Source: Holdemania massiliensis (lineage in GTDB: Bacteria; Bacillota_I; Bacilli_A; Erysipelotrichales; Erysipelotrichaceae). From it: a DNA stretch of 64,000 bases. Positions 34,455 to 42,809 of this stretch are shown piece after piece. A model generated the notes under the pieces. The model had not been told where the DNA came from, searched no databases, and saw only the letters and a list, made by a program, of their open reading frames with translations. The stretch lies in assembly GCF_022440805.1 (NCBI RefSeq), contig NZ_JAKNTK010000001.1, forward strand, positions 3,348,001-3,412,000. The letters run 5' to 3'. Each line of letters begins with the position of its first letter. Within the stretch, counting starts at the first letter, position 1. The translations under genes were made by a program, and so were the position numbers.

Positions 34455-35900
34455 TCAGATCTCGTCGATCGGATACATCGGCCGCATGATCTGCTTATAG
34501 GTCAATCGACGTGTATCCTGCAGCGTCGCTCCGTCGGTCAGCGACATCACATAAAATTTCGCCGCGGCCTTCAGTTCTGGGAAAATATAGCCCTGTTTGA
34601 CAATGATAACGTCATAGTCATCAAAGTTCAGACCGGCATCGGCAAACTGATGAATTTCACAGATTGCATAGCTGGTCGTGGCGATCATGATCGTGATCGG
34701 GCTGTTTTTGACCGTCACGCTGATCGTTTCGCCATACACCGTTCCCGGAATGTTGTGCATCATAAACCCGGTGATCGGGCCTTTCGCTTTAACGACTACT
34801 TCCAGGTCAACCGCTTTCGATAATTCGTCATAATCCATTCCTAAACGAATTGCGGCAGAATCCCCGACTGACAACTTCTGAAGCTGATTAAATGTTTTCG
34901 GATCACAAATTGTTGCGAACAGCACCTGCTTTTTCAAGTTCTTTTCAGCTAGTACCTGACGCAGCACAAACGTATTCCAGCCCGTAGCCCCCGATGTAGT
35001 ATTATCGCCAGAATCCGTAATGACAACCGGTTTACCGTCATAGTTCAGCGCCATTTCCAGCGCTTCTTCCGGTTCTGCCGTCAAGCCTGTATAGTGGAAC
35101 TCATGACGCCGCTGCCAGACATAATCCGCCAGCTGATCAGCTATCGTTTCTGCATAGTCCTGATCCGCTTCAGAAGCCGGTACAACGACAATCCCGCATC
35201 CGGCTTCCGGACAATCATGCCGCAGATAACCAACATGCCAAGAAGCGCTTAAGATCCGCGGATCCTGTTCCAATTCGTCCATATATCGATTGATGGAAAG
35301 CACCGGTTCATCTGTGGACACGGATTGTTCCCCACCTAAGATTAATGGCAGCTTGCGGTAGACAGCATGTATATTCTGACGTGAGCGAACCAGATCGATC
35401 AACATTTTTGAAACGATGCGCAGTGTTTCATTGGCATCGGTATGCGGTGACTGGCGATAACTGCGGATAATCTGCAGTGACTCAACATATTCCTGAGTCA
35501 GATTGCCATGCGGGTCACAGGCGACAGCGATCGGCAGATACGGGCCAACCAGCTTGCGCACCTCCTGAATAATATGATGGTCCCCGCTGCCCAGGCCCTC
35601 AACCTTACTGGCGCCATGAAGCATCAGGAAGATCCCATCGATTTCATTCAGATGTTTTTTTACTTCATTCAGCAGCGAAGTTTCAATATAGGCAAACGTT
35701 TCCGGCGTAATCAATCCACCGCTGGCACCGTTGGCATAAATGGTCGGAATCATTTCCGCATTTTCTGATGCATACACTTCACTGATGTTCAGATTTTGAA
35801 TGCACTGATCGTCAAAGGCGATCACATAGTTATTGATACGGCAGCGCTGCGGTATATTTTCGTTTGTTTCAGAAACAAATTCACCGACTAAAATCTTCAT
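34455..35900 (-). CDS. M81 family metallopeptidase (MlrC-like), paralogue 2
   Basis: A 481-residue paralogue with GEFVSETN, LHGAS, DPHGN, YRQSPHTDA, GGEQSVSTDEP and DSGDNTTSGATGW. It and paralogue 6 share LMLHGAS-K/E-VEGLGSGDHH, ACDPHGN and ATLQDT, unlike the other four (SCDPHGN, ATPQDT), so the two form a subgroup. GAAGGAGG precedes the start. Confidence 0.88.
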   Translation of the reverse strand: MKILVGEFVSETNENIPQRCRINNYVIAFDDQCIQNLNISEVYASENAEMIPTIYANGASGGLITPETFAYIETSLLNEVKKHLNEIDGIFLMLHGASKVEGLGSGDHHIIQEVRKLVGPYLPIAVACDPHGNLTQEYVESLQIIRSYRQSPHTDANETLRIVSKMLIDLVRSRQNIHAVYRKLPLILGGEQSVSTDEPVLSINRYMDELEQDPRILSASWHVGYLRHDCPEAGCGIVVVPASEADQDYAETIADQLADYVWQRRHEFHYTGLTAEPEEALEMALNYDGKPVVITDSGDNTTSGATGWNTFVLRQVLAEKNLKKQVLFATICDPKTFNQLQKLSVGDSAAIRLGMDYDELSKAVDLEVVVKAKGPITGFMMHNIPGTVYGETISVTVKNSPITIMIATTSYAICEIHQFADAGLNFDDYDVIIVKQGYIFPELKAAAKFYVMSLTDGATLQDTRRLTYKQIMRPMYPIDEI

Positions 35901-36057
35901 ACAAAGCCCTCCTTCATTCGCTCAAAATTGTGATCCGGTTCTCATTGGTTCGCATGGAAGCCAACAGAACCTTTTTTAAAGATCCGAAGCAGTGACGGAT
36001 CCGAATGATGGAAAGGAAGGGCAGCGGAAAAGGGAGGACCGCCGCCTTTTCTTTCAG

Positions 36058-37500
36058 TTAAATTTCATCAATCGGATACATCGGACGCTGAATCAGTTTA
36101 AACGGAATATTCTTTGTATCCTGCGGCGTTGCCCCGCCGGTCAGCGACATGACATAGAACTGCGCGTCGGCTTTGAAATCCGGGAAGATATAGCCTTGCT
36201 TCAAGACGGTCATGTCATATTGACGCCAATCCAGGCCCAGATATTCCAGCTGGTAACGGTTGATAACGGCGTAGGAAAGATTGGCAATCAGCACATCGAT
36301 GGTTGTGCCTTCCAGATGCACCAGGACGCATTCAGTCATTTCCCGCTCATAAATCCCATTGGTAAACTTACAGATCTGACTGAACTGACGAATTGTGACT
36401 TTCAAGCTGACGCTTTCAGACAGTTCATCATGCCGCATTCCCAAATCGATTGTTGCGGTCTGTCCGACTTTGTGATCTTTCAAATGGGCGTAAGCCTTCG
36501 GGTCGACAATCGGTGCAAACAGAATGCTTTTCTTTAAATTCGGAATTGCCAGGCATTGTCTTAAAATAAAGGTATTCCAACCGGCTGCGCCGGAAGTCAT
36601 GTTATCTCCGGAGTCCGTGATAACCACCGGACGGCCTGCGAAATCCAATGCCATCTGCAGCGCTTCCTCTGGCTGAGCCGTGAGTCCCGTATAATGAAAC
36701 TCCCGCCGGCGCTGCCAAACGTAATCGGCCAGCTCATCCGCCTTCGTTTCCGCATACGCCTGATCCGCCTCGGTTTTCGGGACAACAACGATGCCGCAGC
36801 CCGCTTCCGGACAATCATGACGCAGATAGCCGACATGCCAGGAAGCACTCAAAATCCGCGGATCTTCTTCCATCTGATCCATAAACTGATTGATCGACCG
36901 CACCGGCTCATCTGCCGATACCGACTGTTCGCCGCCTAAAATCAACGGCAGTTTGCGGTAAACGGAATGAATCGTCTGACGTTGACGGATAAAATCACAC
37001 AGCATCTGCGAAACTTTTCGATAAGTATCAACGTTGTCCGTATGCGGTGATTCCCGAAAACTGCGCAGAATCTGAATCGCCTCGGCATACTCTTGGGTCA
37101 GATTGCCATGCGGATCACAAGAAACCGCAATCGGCAGATACGGGCCGACAAGACGGCGAATCATGCTTAACAGATGATGATCGCCGCTGCCGATCTCTTC
37201 CACATAGCTGGCGCCATGCAGATGCAGATAAATCCCGTCCAATTCATGCAGATGTTTTTGAATGACAGCCAGAAAACTGTTTTCAATTGATTCAAATGCT
37301 GATTTTTCCACAATCCCGGTTGCCCCGGCATTGGCATAGACCGCCGGAATGATCTCCACCCCAGCCTGATCGTAGATCTCGCGGACATACATCTTCTCGA
37401 TGACCTGATCTTTAAACGCCAGATCAAAGGCACTTAAATCACTGGTGAGGGGAATATTCGCATTGCATTCCGCGTTGAACAGTCCGACTAATACTTTCAT
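36058..37500 (-). CDS. M81 family metallopeptidase (MlrC-like), paralogue 1
   Basis: A 480-residue paralogue, first of the array. Marks: GLFNAECN, LHLHGAS, DPHGN, FRESPHTDN, GGEQSVSADEP, and DSGDNMTSGAAGW, where Met replaces the Thr of the other copies. Start at 37500 follows AGAAGGAAA and lies 19 bases past the EIIBC stop; a longer frame overlaps EIIBC. A hairpin-rich 150-base gap follows before paralogue 2. Confidence 0.88.
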   Translation of the reverse strand: MKVLVGLFNAECNANIPLTSDLSAFDLAFKDQVIEKMYVREIYDQAGVEIIPAVYANAGATGIVEKSAFESIENSFLAVIQKHLHELDGIYLHLHGASYVEEIGSGDHHLLSMIRRLVGPYLPIAVSCDPHGNLTQEYAEAIQILRSFRESPHTDNVDTYRKVSQMLCDFIRQRQTIHSVYRKLPLILGGEQSVSADEPVRSINQFMDQMEEDPRILSASWHVGYLRHDCPEAGCGIVVVPKTEADQAYAETKADELADYVWQRRREFHYTGLTAQPEEALQMALDFAGRPVVITDSGDNMTSGAAGWNTFILRQCLAIPNLKKSILFAPIVDPKAYAHLKDHKVGQTATIDLGMRHDELSESVSLKVTIRQFSQICKFTNGIYEREMTECVLVHLEGTTIDVLIANLSYAVINRYQLEYLGLDWRQYDMTVLKQGYIFPDFKADAQFYVMSLTGGATPQDTKNIPFKLIQRPMYPIDEI

Positions 37501-37519
37501 CGTTTTCCTTCTTTCTGGT

Positions 37520-38911
37520 TTATCCGGCAATCACTTTCTTGCTTTCGGAACGCTTGATTAAAATCGAAGTTGCCATGAAGCAGGCTACAACCGTAACCGC
37601 TGCCGTAATCGCTGCATACCAGACCATCTGCAGACTTCCGGTTTCCGGATTGATAAATGACAGGAAAGTTAAGAAGCCTGGGCAGGAAGCGGAAATGTAG
37701 GTTCTTAAGCCAAACAGGGCACCGACAAAGCCGCCGATCACCGTCCCGATCGCATGTCCGATTAAAGCTTCTTTCAGTGAGATCAGTGACCCGTAGAATG
37801 CAGGTTCAGTAACGCCGCACAGCGCTGTGATGGCTGTGGACACGATCATGCCGCGCTTAACTTTGTCTTTGCGGACAACGGCGGAATAGGCGATGGCCAA
37901 AGCTACCGCACCGACGCCAATGTTGGAAATGAAGTTCTGCGGAGCTGTGATGTTGTTGTAACCCAAAGTAGCAAGCAGTTCAATTCCCAGTGGGGAAAGT
38001 GCTTTATCCACACCAAACATGACGAAGTATGGACACAGTGCACACAGGATCGGCAGGGCAAAGACACCCAGCGTGTCCATTAAGAAGGTGACAAAATAAC
38101 CGATGTAAGTACTCAGCCATGTGCCTAACGGGCCAAGCCATAAGAATGTAACCGGTACAACAATCAGCATCGTTACTACTGGTTTTACGAAGTAAATAAC
38201 GGCGTTAGGAATGATTTTCTTCAGGTATTTATCCAGGAAGTAAATCAATGTCGTACCTAAGATGACCGGAATAATCGTTGAGGAATAGCTGACTTGTTCA
38301 ATCGGCAACCCCAAGAAATCAGTGACCACTCCGCTTTGATAACGTGAGCAGACCAGAACTCCGCCCAAGAACATGCCGAGAATTGGCTGCAGCTTCAGTT
38401 TCTGCGCATACGAGTAACCAATGTAGATCGGCAGGAATTCAAATCCGGCATTGAAGAAACAGGTTAACAATTGGGCTGTTCCGCTGGAAACATCCAGACC
38501 GAAATAGTTGACGCACAGTGTACGAATGGCTAAAACCATACCGCCAACGACCAGTGCCGGCATAATCGGCATGAAGATCGGCGGGAAGAAATCGGCAATC
38601 AAATCCAGAATTGACTTTTTCTCTTTTGGAACATTGACGGCATTTTCATTCATGCCTTCTTTCCAACCGGAAACTTCCAGAAAATCGTAGTAAGCATCCG
38701 GTACCTGTGGACCAATAATAATTTGAAGCTGATTGGCTTTTTTTACAATTCCCGCACATTCCGGGAGCGCCTTAATCGCTGCTTCGTTGATTTTACTGCC
38801 GTCGGCATAGCTAATCCGTAGTCTTGTGGCACAATGGGCAACAAAGGTAATATTGTCCAATCCCCCGACGTTTTCTAAAACTTTTTGAGAAAATTCAGCA
38901 TATTTTCCCAT
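37520..38911 (-). CDS. PTS beta-glucoside-type EIIBC permease
   Basis: A 463-residue sugar permease. The EIIB domain (about 1-90) has phospho-Cys27 in HCATRLRI; the EIIC domain (about 105-455) has about ten helices and the GVTEPAFYG motif of the glucose/beta-glucoside superfamily. No EIIA domain is fused, so it depends on a separate one, probably the product at 27586. Start at 38911 follows AAAGGAGG. It is cotranscribed with the BglG-type antiterminator upstream and the M81 genes downstream; the substrate is not known and may be a sugar-amino acid conjugate. Confidence 0.92.
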   Translation of the reverse strand: MGKYAEFSQKVLENVGGLDNITFVAHCATRLRISYADGSKINEAAIKALPECAGIVKKANQLQIIIGPQVPDAYYDFLEVSGWKEGMNENAVNVPKEKKSILDLIADFFPPIFMPIMPALVVGGMVLAIRTLCVNYFGLDVSSGTAQLLTCFFNAGFEFLPIYIGYSYAQKLKLQPILGMFLGGVLVCSRYQSGVVTDFLGLPIEQVSYSSTIIPVILGTTLIYFLDKYLKKIIPNAVIYFVKPVVTMLIVVPVTFLWLGPLGTWLSTYIGYFVTFLMDTLGVFALPILCALCPYFVMFGVDKALSPLGIELLATLGYNNITAPQNFISNIGVGAVALAIAYSAVVRKDKVKRGMIVSTAITALCGVTEPAFYGSLISLKEALIGHAIGTVIGGFVGALFGLRTYISASCPGFLTFLSFINPETGSLQMVWYAAITAAVTVVACFMATSILIKRSESKKVIAG

Positions 38912-38989
38912 CTCAAAATCCTCCTTTAGCAATATTTCATAACAGGAATAAGGCGCGCTCTTACTCTGTTGATGACCTGGGATCCATGG

Positions 38990-39814
38990 CTAAGAACAAA
39001 GGCGGTTGACGTGCAGGATCAGGTACAGCATTTCATTTTCATCGAGTTTGGACTGGATGTTCTGTTCAAGGAAACGGGCGATTTCATCGACACAACGATA
39101 GGTGTCAGGATATTCTTCCAACAGTTTTTCATAAATCCGGCGGTTGTCATCCGAGGTCTTTTTGCCATCCTTCAAACGTCTCAGCAAATAGATCATGTGT
39201 GTTGCAAACCGGGAATAATTAAACGAATCGCGGTTGATTTCAAGGTTGAAATATTTTTCAATAATGACTGTAATCTGACTGATCAGCGGTGAGAAGTTAA
39301 CATCTTCATCGTTGCCTGATGGCTTCAGTTCGGAATTGACAATATTCATAACAAAGCCGCCCAATTCTGATTCAGGAAGCTTGATTTTTAATTCTTCTTC
39401 AATCATTTTCATCGCGTATTTGGAAATTTCGACTTCCCGCGGATATAAATATTTAAAGTCATAATAACCTTTGAAATCAAAGATCATGTTCTGTGCAATG
39501 CGTTCAATCGTAAATTCAATGTGATCTGCCAGTGTAAATACAAAATTTTTAGAAAACTTTTTCGTCAGATTTTTCTTCGCATAGGCTACGATTTTTTCTG
39601 AGAGTTTAAGAATATTCTCCGGCATTTCTCCCATTTGTTCGATATAGTTTCGGTCTACACCGCTGTATATTTTTTCAATCTGCGATTCATCGGTCACATA
39701 GCGAGGAATGGTTCCGAAGCCGATTCCGCGGCCAGCTACGACAACCACTTCACCGTCGCGTTTTCGTGCTAAAGCGTAATTGTTATTGATTTTTCTAATA
39801 ATTTTCATCATCAT
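38990..39814 (-). CDS. BglG/LicT family transcriptional antiterminator
   Basis: A 274-residue RNA-binding regulator: CAT domain (1-58, INNNYALARKRDGEVVVVAGRGIGFG) and two PRDs (about 65-170, 175-274). Of the four regulatory histidines, His98, His206 and His268 are kept, but the second of PRD1 is Asn157 (FVMNIVN). It should bind RAT sites in nascent RNA to block terminators, its activity set by PTS phosphorylation. Two RAT-like leaders are present, one before its own gene and one before EIIA. Three ATGs in a row make the exact start uncertain by two codons. Confidence 0.92.
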   Translation of the reverse strand: MMMKIIRKINNNYALARKRDGEVVVVAGRGIGFGTIPRYVTDESQIEKIYSGVDRNYIEQMGEMPENILKLSEKIVAYAKKNLTKKFSKNFVFTLADHIEFTIERIAQNMIFDFKGYYDFKYLYPREVEISKYAMKMIEEELKIKLPESELGGFVMNIVNSELKPSGNDEDVNFSPLISQITVIIEKYFNLEINRDSFNYSRFATHMIYLLRRLKDGKKTSDDNRRIYEKLLEEYPDTYRCVDEIARFLEQNIQSKLDENEMLYLILHVNRLCS

Positions 39815-39923
39815 TTACCCTTTTCTGAAATAATCGTACGTTGTCATTACCTTACTGTTGTTTTCGCTTTCTGTTTCAGATTTTTTACTCACTTCTGAAC
39901 TTAGAATTTTCCGGCACAACAAA

Positions 39924-39986
39924 CAAAAAAACTCTTCCTCGGCACACACAAAATAATCGCTTATTTAGGTTATGCCTCGAAAGAGT
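39924..39986 (-). terminator. Leader terminator of the BglG-EIIBC-M81 operon
   Basis: Minus-strand arms ACTCTTTCGAGGCA (39986-39973) and TGCCGAGGAAGAGT (39944-39931), 12 of 14 paired, followed by TTTTTTTG. The first arm lies inside the RAT-like site, the standard antitermination arrangement. Confidence 0.85.
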
Positions 39987-39995
39987 GACAGTCCC
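39968..39995 (-). promoter_or_regulatory. RAT-type antiterminator target in the BglG leader
   Basis: Minus-strand RNA begins GGGACUGUCACUC and ends GAGGCAUAACC, closely matching BglG/LicT RAT sites (GG..UGU.AC ... GGCA.AACC). It overlaps the terminator's first arm; binding of the antiterminator would allow readthrough. Confidence 0.85.
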
Positions 39996-40015
39996 AATAT
40001 TTACTTGTTGATTTC

Positions 40016-40044
40016 ATTCTAGCAGAGGATGTAAGCGTTGTCAA
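40016..40044 (-). promoter_or_regulatory. Sigma-A promoter of the BglG operon overlapped by a consensus cre site
   Basis: TTGACA (40044-40039), 17-base spacer, TAGAAT (40021-40016). On the plus strand TGTAAGCGTTGTCA at 40030-40043 matches the CcpA cre consensus TGWNANCGNTNWCA at every position and covers the -35, so catabolite repression is expected. Confidence 0.8.
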
Positions 40045-40164
40045 CACAGAATAGAAATTTTGTTAAATTCCACTTTCTTCCTTTTATATAGGTGAATGTA
40101 ATCATTTTTACCGTTATTAATAAAAGTTTTATTTTCTCAGAATCAGGAAATTCCAACTGATGAC

Positions 40165-41022
40165 TCAGCCATGAAGATCGTATTTTAATTGACTTTCCTC
40201 GATCCCGCTGTTAAAAAAGTGCTGCTTCATGTACCAAGCAAAACCATCTTCATTGTTGCTTTTCTCCGTAATGGCATTGGCTGCGGCTTTTGTATCTTCA
40301 CTGCCGTTGCATAGGCAGACACCCCATCCGCTGGCCTTGAGCATTTCATTGTCGTTGGAAGTATCACCAAAAGCCAATACTTCCTCCATCTGGAAATGAT
40401 GCTTCTCGCAGAATTTCTTCAGCGCGTAGGCTTTCGAGATCCGCCGATCGGCAAACTCAAGAATAAACGGTCCAGTTCGGAAAGCTTTATAAAAAGATGA
40501 AGGATGTTCTTTGGCATATTTTTCAGCCGCATCCAGCCGGTCCGGTGTCGTTCTGAACATGATTTTAGCGTTGGCCTGCGTATAAAATTCTTCATTGCTC
40601 TGCGCTATCTGGATTTTCTTCCCGCTGCGCCGAACGGACTGAAGCGTCATCTCATCTTCTCTTTGACAAAGCATTCCTCCATCCTTGTAAATACAGGCAT
40701 TCAGATCAAAGGGCGCCATCAGTTCCATAATTTCTTTGATCCACTCCGGTTTCAATTTAAAGTAATCGGAAAAATCCCCATGAATGCCGTCCCATAACTC
40801 CGCGCCATTCATCCCGATAACGACGTCGAAAGGCTCCTGAATCTGCCACCGTTCTAAAAGCGTTTCAACTTCGCTGACCGGCCGGCCTGAAGCTATTCCA
40901 AAATATATGCCTTGTTGGCGAAGCTGGTCAATTACCTGCCGCGCGGCTGGGCTCAGCATTCGGTTGTTGCCGACTAAAGTCCCGTCTACATCACAAATCA
41001 CCAATCGTGTCGATCGTTCCAC
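40165..41022 (-). CDS. Cof-type HAD family phosphatase
   Basis: A 285-residue HAD hydrolase: motif I DVDGTLVGNN with nucleophile Asp, motif II SGRP, the C2B-type cap (about 85-190), motif III Lys and motif IV FGDTSNDNEML. Such enzymes dephosphorylate sugar phosphates or flavin/PLP-like compounds. The start codon is GTG at 41022 after GGGGGAG. It has its own promoter (TTCACT-16-TATAAT at 41052-41079) and lies between two PTS loci; a role in sugar-phosphate detoxification is inference. Confidence 0.88.
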   Translation of the reverse strand: MERSTRLVICDVDGTLVGNNRMLSPAARQVIDQLRQQGIYFGIASGRPVSEVETLLERWQIQEPFDVVIGMNGAELWDGIHGDFSDYFKLKPEWIKEIMELMAPFDLNACIYKDGGMLCQREDEMTLQSVRRSGKKIQIAQSNEEFYTQANAKIMFRTTPDRLDAAEKYAKEHPSSFYKAFRTGPFILEFADRRISKAYALKKFCEKHHFQMEEVLAFGDTSNDNEMLKASGWGVCLCNGSEDTKAAANAITEKSNNEDGFAWYMKQHFFNSGIEESQLKYDLHG

Positions 41023-41051
41023 ACCTATCTCCCCCTACCATTTTGATTTAG

Positions 41052-41079
41052 ATTATAGCACACTCTTTTTGACAGTGAA
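41052..41079 (-). promoter_or_regulatory. Promoter of the HAD phosphatase gene
   Basis: TTCACT (41079-41074), 16-base spacer, TATAAT (41057-41052), about 30 bases before the GTG start. Confidence 0.55.
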
Positions 41080-41170
41080 CCCCAACTTTAAGTAATTTGA
41101 AAAGGTTGGATAGCGGGCGACTTGAAAAAAACAGGGCTGCATAATCAATCAAAACGATAACCGGAAATAA

Positions 41171-41200
41171 AAGATGACCTATTCATCAATAAGCCATCTT
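41171..41200. terminator. Probable terminator of the PTS-GH1-sulfatase operon
   Basis: Arms AAGATG-x4-TATT and AATA-x4-CATCTT lie about 100 bases after the sulfatase stop codon; the minus-strand exit is TTTTATTTCC. The rest of 41023-41303 shows nothing. Confidence 0.5.
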
Positions 41201-41303
41201 ATTTTGCCTGCTTATCAAATACCATGCCGCATAATAGAAACCCTTCCGCTCTGATCCTTTCACCGATCACAGGGAAAAGATCAAATCATCCGAGGTTTAG
41301 CCT

Positions 41304-42779
41304 CTATTCCTCTCCATAGGTTCTTCCTGGAAGCATGGTTTTCATTGGCACGTTATCCGTGGTTTCGATTAATTTTTTCAGCAGCCAGTCTTTCATTTTC
41401 GCAATTTCCAAGCGATATCGCTGATCATCAACGACATTCTTTTCTTCCCAAGGATCCGCTGTCAGATCGTAAAATTCATCCTTTTCAAACAAACGGTAAA
41501 CGTACTTATACTGATCAGAGCGAACCATAAACGCCTTAGAATGCTCAGGCATGCGCGTCTGAGCCTCCAAACGTGGCCAATAGATCGACGCTTTTCCGGT
41601 ATAGCCTTCCATCGCCTGCTTCTCCCCCTGAATACGGCCGCCTTCACTCAAAACATACTCGTGCAGTTCCATCTCATTTTCAAACAAAGCGGTTAGCGAC
41701 TTTCCAAACTGAGTGTAATCCAATTCATAGTGAAGCAGATCTGCAACGGTCTGCGGCAAATCGTTCAATTCGATCAGCGATGAACTCGTTCGCGGCTGAA
41801 ACGGTGTGCCCTGAGCAGGACGAATAATGCATGGAATATGAATAAGACAATCTTCAAACGTATTTTGTGTTTTTTCCACCAAGCCATAATCGCCGGTAAA
41901 ATCACCATGATCCGCAAAGGCAAGAATGTGCGTATCCTCATAGTAGCCCTGCTCTTTTAAAGCCCCGAGAACACGGCCAAGCTGATTATCCAATTTCGCA
42001 ATCATCCCATAATACGTCGCCTTGATTTCCTGAAAATCTTTCTCCGTTAACTTTGTTAGATTCTGATTTTCACGAATCCGATAAAGAATGCTCGGCTTAT
42101 CCTTCAGTTGTTCAATCGGCTTTGTCTGAACCTTAATTTGCGTCCGATCAAACATCGAGAACCAGGGTTCTTCCACCTCATAAGGCGGATGCGGAAGGTT
42201 CAATGAAACATAAAGACAGAACGGTTCTTTTAATTCATGATTTTGAATCATCGCCAAAGTTCGCTCGATGACCAGATCATCCTGGGTTTTGGCTGCTGCT
42301 TCCTTTGTCATTTCTCCAAAATAGAAAGAATAGTAGTAGGGATTGGCTTTGATTTCTTCTTCTGAAACCGACTGTCCGATTCGATGGATCGCGTTGGTGC
42401 TCATCTCACAGCCAATGTATTCCAGATCACAGGTAGCCGCCATTTCCGCCTCATCCTGGCGATCAAAATAATGCGACTTTCCCATTAAATAAACATGATA
42501 TCCATTCTTTTTTAACGACTTCATCATACTCGGATCTTCTTTTTCCAAGAAATAATGAATCGTCCGATGTCCGTTTGTGTGCGGATACCAGCCGGTATTG
42601 AAGCTGCACCGGCTTGGAACGCAGATCGGCGACTGACAGAAAGCATTCTCAAACAGAATTCCTTCTTCCGACAAGGCATCATAATTAGGCGTCGCCGCTT
42701 CTGTATTTCCCATGCATCCCAAGCTGTCCGCCCGCAGCTGATCCGCAATAAAAAACAATATATTTTTTCGTTTTTCCAT
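41304..42779 (-). CDS. Type I sulfatase (cytoplasmic, Cys-type)
   Basis: A 491-residue alkaline-phosphatase-fold sulfatase. The formylglycine motif is C53-V-P-S-R; metal and substrate residues include D13 in FIADQLR and ADHGDFTGDYG. No signal peptide, so it acts inside the cell on an imported sulfate ester. Cys53 must be converted by an anaerobic sulfatase-maturing radical-SAM enzyme, not encoded in this window. It is the last gene of the operon, 30 bases after a GH1 gene, so substrate uptake by PTS, glycoside cleavage and desulfation appear linked. Confidence 0.88.
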   Translation of the reverse strand: MEKRKNILFFIADQLRADSLGCMGNTEAATPNYDALSEEGILFENAFCQSPICVPSRCSFNTGWYPHTNGHRTIHYFLEKEDPSMMKSLKKNGYHVYLMGKSHYFDRQDEAEMAATCDLEYIGCEMSTNAIHRIGQSVSEEEIKANPYYYSFYFGEMTKEAAAKTQDDLVIERTLAMIQNHELKEPFCLYVSLNLPHPPYEVEEPWFSMFDRTQIKVQTKPIEQLKDKPSILYRIRENQNLTKLTEKDFQEIKATYYGMIAKLDNQLGRVLGALKEQGYYEDTHILAFADHGDFTGDYGLVEKTQNTFEDCLIHIPCIIRPAQGTPFQPRTSSSLIELNDLPQTVADLLHYELDYTQFGKSLTALFENEMELHEYVLSEGGRIQGEKQAMEGYTGKASIYWPRLEAQTRMPEHSKAFMVRSDQYKYVYRLFEKDEFYDLTADPWEEKNVVDDQRYRLEIAKMKDWLLKKLIETTDNVPMKTMLPGRTYGEE

Positions 42780-42809
42780 ATATTCCTTTCCCGTTCAATA
42801 AAATAAGAA

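Noticed and set aside
35935..36020. Hairpins between M81 paralogues 1 and 2 as an operon terminator
   Set aside because: The stem GGTTCT/AGAACC has its T-run on the plus strand only, opposite to transcription of the array; no minus-strand T-run follows.
28975..37265. Recurrent open frames on the plus strand across the M81 genes, with similar translated segments in each copy
   Set aside because: They are antisense shadows of the conserved DSGDNTTSGATG and neighbouring coding motifs; similarity follows from paralogy, and ribosome sites are lacking.
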